Origin: Firmicutes bacterium UBA995 | GTDB lineage: Bacteria; Bacillota; Sulfobacillia; UBA995 | DNA: 51,915 nt | Assembly: GCA_002291985.1 (NCBI GenBank) | Contig: DBBB01000119.1 | Coordinates: forward strand, 1 to 51,915 | Direction of reading: 5' to 3' | Shown here: piece after piece, positions 50,632 through 51,915 of the stretch | Layout of the letters: every line of letters begins with the position of its first letter | How positions within the stretch are numbered: position 1 is the first letter of the stretch | Program-made: the position numbers and the translations under genes | The notes under the pieces: model-generated | Databases searched by the model: none | Told to the model about the DNA's origin: nothing | Seen by the model: only the letters and a program-made list of their open reading frames with translations

Positions 50632-51456
50632 GTGGCCGCCCTGGCCACGGTCTGTTTTGCCACCGCAGCCCCGCTGGTCCTCCTGGCGCCGGAATTGACC
50701 TCCGCCCAGGTAGCATTCGGGCGCATGTTGGGTGGAGCGCTGCTGGTGGCGTTGTGGGCGAGCTTTCGCCGTCAACCGCTAACCTGGTGGTCCGGTCGGC
50801 TGATGGTCTATGGGTTGTTCGCCGCCGCCCATTTCCTTCTGTACATTGCCGCGCTGCGGTTGACCAGCATAGCAAACACGCTGGTACTCGTCAACCTGTC
50901 GCCGGTATTCGTGGCCATCCTGTCACGGGTGGTACTGGGGGAGACGCTGCCCCCCTCCCGCTACCCGGGAATCATCCTGGCTCTGGCCGGCGTGGCGCTG
51001 ATGGTCGGATTCGAACCGACACTCTCTGCCCGGAGCTTGCGCGGCGACGCGCTGGCCTTGCTGTCCGGCGTGACCTATGCCGCGTACTCCCTGGCGGGGA
51101 GACGAGAACGACAGCAATATCCCCTCTATGCCTATGCGGCCGGCGTGTATTTCGCGGCGGCCCTGGCCCTGGCGCCCGCCGCCCTGAGTCCTCCGCCCGG
51201 TAGCCGCGAACTGGTCGCTTCCTTCTGGCCCCTCTTCCTGCTGGCCCTGATTCCCACCGCCATCGGCCACACGCTGTATAATGCCGCGCTGCGCCGGGTC
51301 CCGGCTGTGTTGGCCAACCTGGTAGCCACCCAGGAGGTGACCCTCGGCGTCCTGCTCGGAGTGGTTGTTCTCGCCGAGAGGCCCACTCCCGTGGCGATGG
51401 CCGGGGGACTGATATCCCTCATCGGGGTCGCTCTCGTCCTCAAGGGCGGGAGGTGA
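50632..51456 (+). CDS. EamA/DMT family transporter
   Basis: 274 residues from GTG 50632; the real start may be slightly upstream, as the first helix begins at once. Ten membrane helices in two EamA repeats: SIANTLVLVNLSPVFVAILS in the first, ALIPTAIGHTLYNAALRRVPA in the second. Exports or imports small metabolites; the substrate is unknown. Confidence 0.88.
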   Translation: MAALATVCFATAAPLVLLAPELTSAQVAFGRMLGGALLVALWASFRRQPLTWWSGRLMVYGLFAAAHFLLYIAALRLTSIANTLVLVNLSPVFVAILSRVVLGETLPPSRYPGIILALAGVALMVGFEPTLSARSLRGDALALLSGVTYAAYSLAGRRERQQYPLYAYAAGVYFAAALALAPAALSPPPGSRELVASFWPLFLLALIPTAIGHTLYNAALRRVPAVLANLVATQEVTLGVLLGVVVLAERPTPVAMAGGLISLIGVALVLKGGR

Positions 51457-51473
51457 GTGCGGTGACGCGCAAG

Positions 51474-51495
51474 GTGGCGGCTCAGTCCCCGCCAC
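51474..51495 (+). terminator. hairpin after the EamA gene, weak terminator candidate
   Basis: GTGGCGG-N8-CCGCCAC, 18 bases after the stop, without a U-tract. No gene recognised in 51457-51636. Confidence 0.3.
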
Positions 51496-51636
51496 GAAGA
51501 CCTCCTCGACGCCCTTCGGTCAGGCGACCCCTCCGATCTCACCTGTGATCGCGCACAGCCGCACTCGCACCACCCCCCGAGGGGTGACGAAGTCAGGAAC
51601 GCCTGATGTACAGCTCTCGCCAACAGTTGTCAACCC

Positions 51637-51915
51637 TCAGCGGGCGGAAAGACAAGGGTGGCCGTCGATCACGAAACGCCAGGGCAACTCCCGATGCGGA
51701 CCTGCGTAGCCGATGTTGATGCGAGGCGCCGTCCGGATCCGTGCGTCCGGCACGGATTGCCCGTCATCCGCCAGGTACAGCCGATCGCCTTCCAGGTCGG
51801 TTCCCGACAGGCTTGCGTCGATGCCGAGCGCCTGGCACAGTTTTCCCGGACCGCTTCCCCAGGCGGTCTCAGGAAGGCTCGCGCCGCGCCGCAGGGCCAT
51901 CAGTTCCCGTCCTAG
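51637..51915 (-). CDS. DNA-3-methyladenine glycosylase (AAG/Mpg), 5' end outside the window
   Basis: Reverse strand; the frame is open to the window edge, so only the last 92 codons are present. GRELMALRRGA, SGPGKLCQALGI, GTDLEGDRLYL and RINIGYAG, then PWRFVIDGHPCLS match the C-terminal half of the mammalian-type alkyladenine glycosylase family. Removes alkylated purines in base-excision repair. The apparent ATG at 51900 is internal. Confidence 0.9.
   Translation of the reverse strand, partial: LGRELMALRRGASLPETAWGSGPGKLCQALGIDASLSGTDLEGDRLYLADDGQSVPDARIRTAPRINIGYAGPHRELPWRFVIDGHPCLSAR

Overview
The window is a gene-dense, high-GC segment of a bacterial chromosome, about 52 kb with roughly 70 protein genes, most on the + strand. 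Many genes are coupled by 4-base ATGA or GTGA overlaps. The gene content points to a high-GC, probably endospore-forming member of the Firmicutes (Bacillota). Evidence: a CIRCE operator in front of groES-groEL, a Bacillus-type long SRP RNA, a LonC-type Lon protease, a Noc/ParB pair, and the block DUF951-ychF-rpsF-ssb-rpsR-mazG-like-yybS-rplI-lonC-dnaB, which is typical of that phylum. No species is claimed. I saw no insertion sequence, phage gene or CRISPR array.

Layout. 1-3.7 kb: the 3' part of rtcB, the methionine-salvage genes mtnP-mtnA, and a DUF72 gene. 3.78-4.29 kb: four tRNA genes (Ser-UGA, Ser-GCU, Arg-ACG, Arg-CCU). 4.45-8.3 kb: a thiamine operon, thiC-thiD-thiM-thiE, behind a good sigma-A promoter and a TPP riboswitch; thiC carries a one-base frameshift as given. 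8.3-9.7 kb: a small accessory patch with two back-to-back toxin-antitoxin modules, one with a broken toxin. 9.8-12.8 kb: an unusual three-gene set of opine-dehydrogenase-like enzyme, PanB, and U32-peptidase-like TIM barrel. 12.8-18 kb: tadA, two more serine tRNAs, SRP RNA, dnaX-ebfC-recR and gltX.

18-24 kb: an origin-type block. A perfect-consensus promoter drives rpmH-rnpA-yidD-yidC-khpB, followed by rsmG-noc-parA-parB. mnmE and mnmG are missing from their usual place, and dnaA is not next to rpmH. 24-32 kb: larC (reverse strand), DUF4446, an M23 peptidase beside a bactofilin, a lipid-kinase-like protein, a phosphoribosyltransferase, and a set of envelope proteins (propeller-like, CvpA, MscS). 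32-40 kb: the ribosomal/replication operon up to dnaB. 40-43.3 kb: reverse-strand MFS transporter and groES-groEL. 43.4-46.5 kb: a possible small leader ORF, an FAD dehydrogenase, purA and tRNAs Gly-CCC and Thr-CGU. 46.6 kb to the end: an M23/LysM/G5 peptidase, murA, an HtrA-type protease, an EamA transporter and the 3' part of a 3-methyladenine DNA glycosylase gene.

Together the genes cover chromosome segregation (ParA/ParB/Noc), replication (DnaX, SSB, DnaB), translation (tRNAs, TadA, GltX, S6/S18/L9/L34, RNase P), membrane protein insertion (SRP RNA, YidC, YidD), cell-wall synthesis and remodelling (MurA, two M23 proteins, bactofilin) and protein quality control (GroESL, LonC, HtrA). All calls come from reading motifs, gene order and translation-start signals. 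No database search was run.
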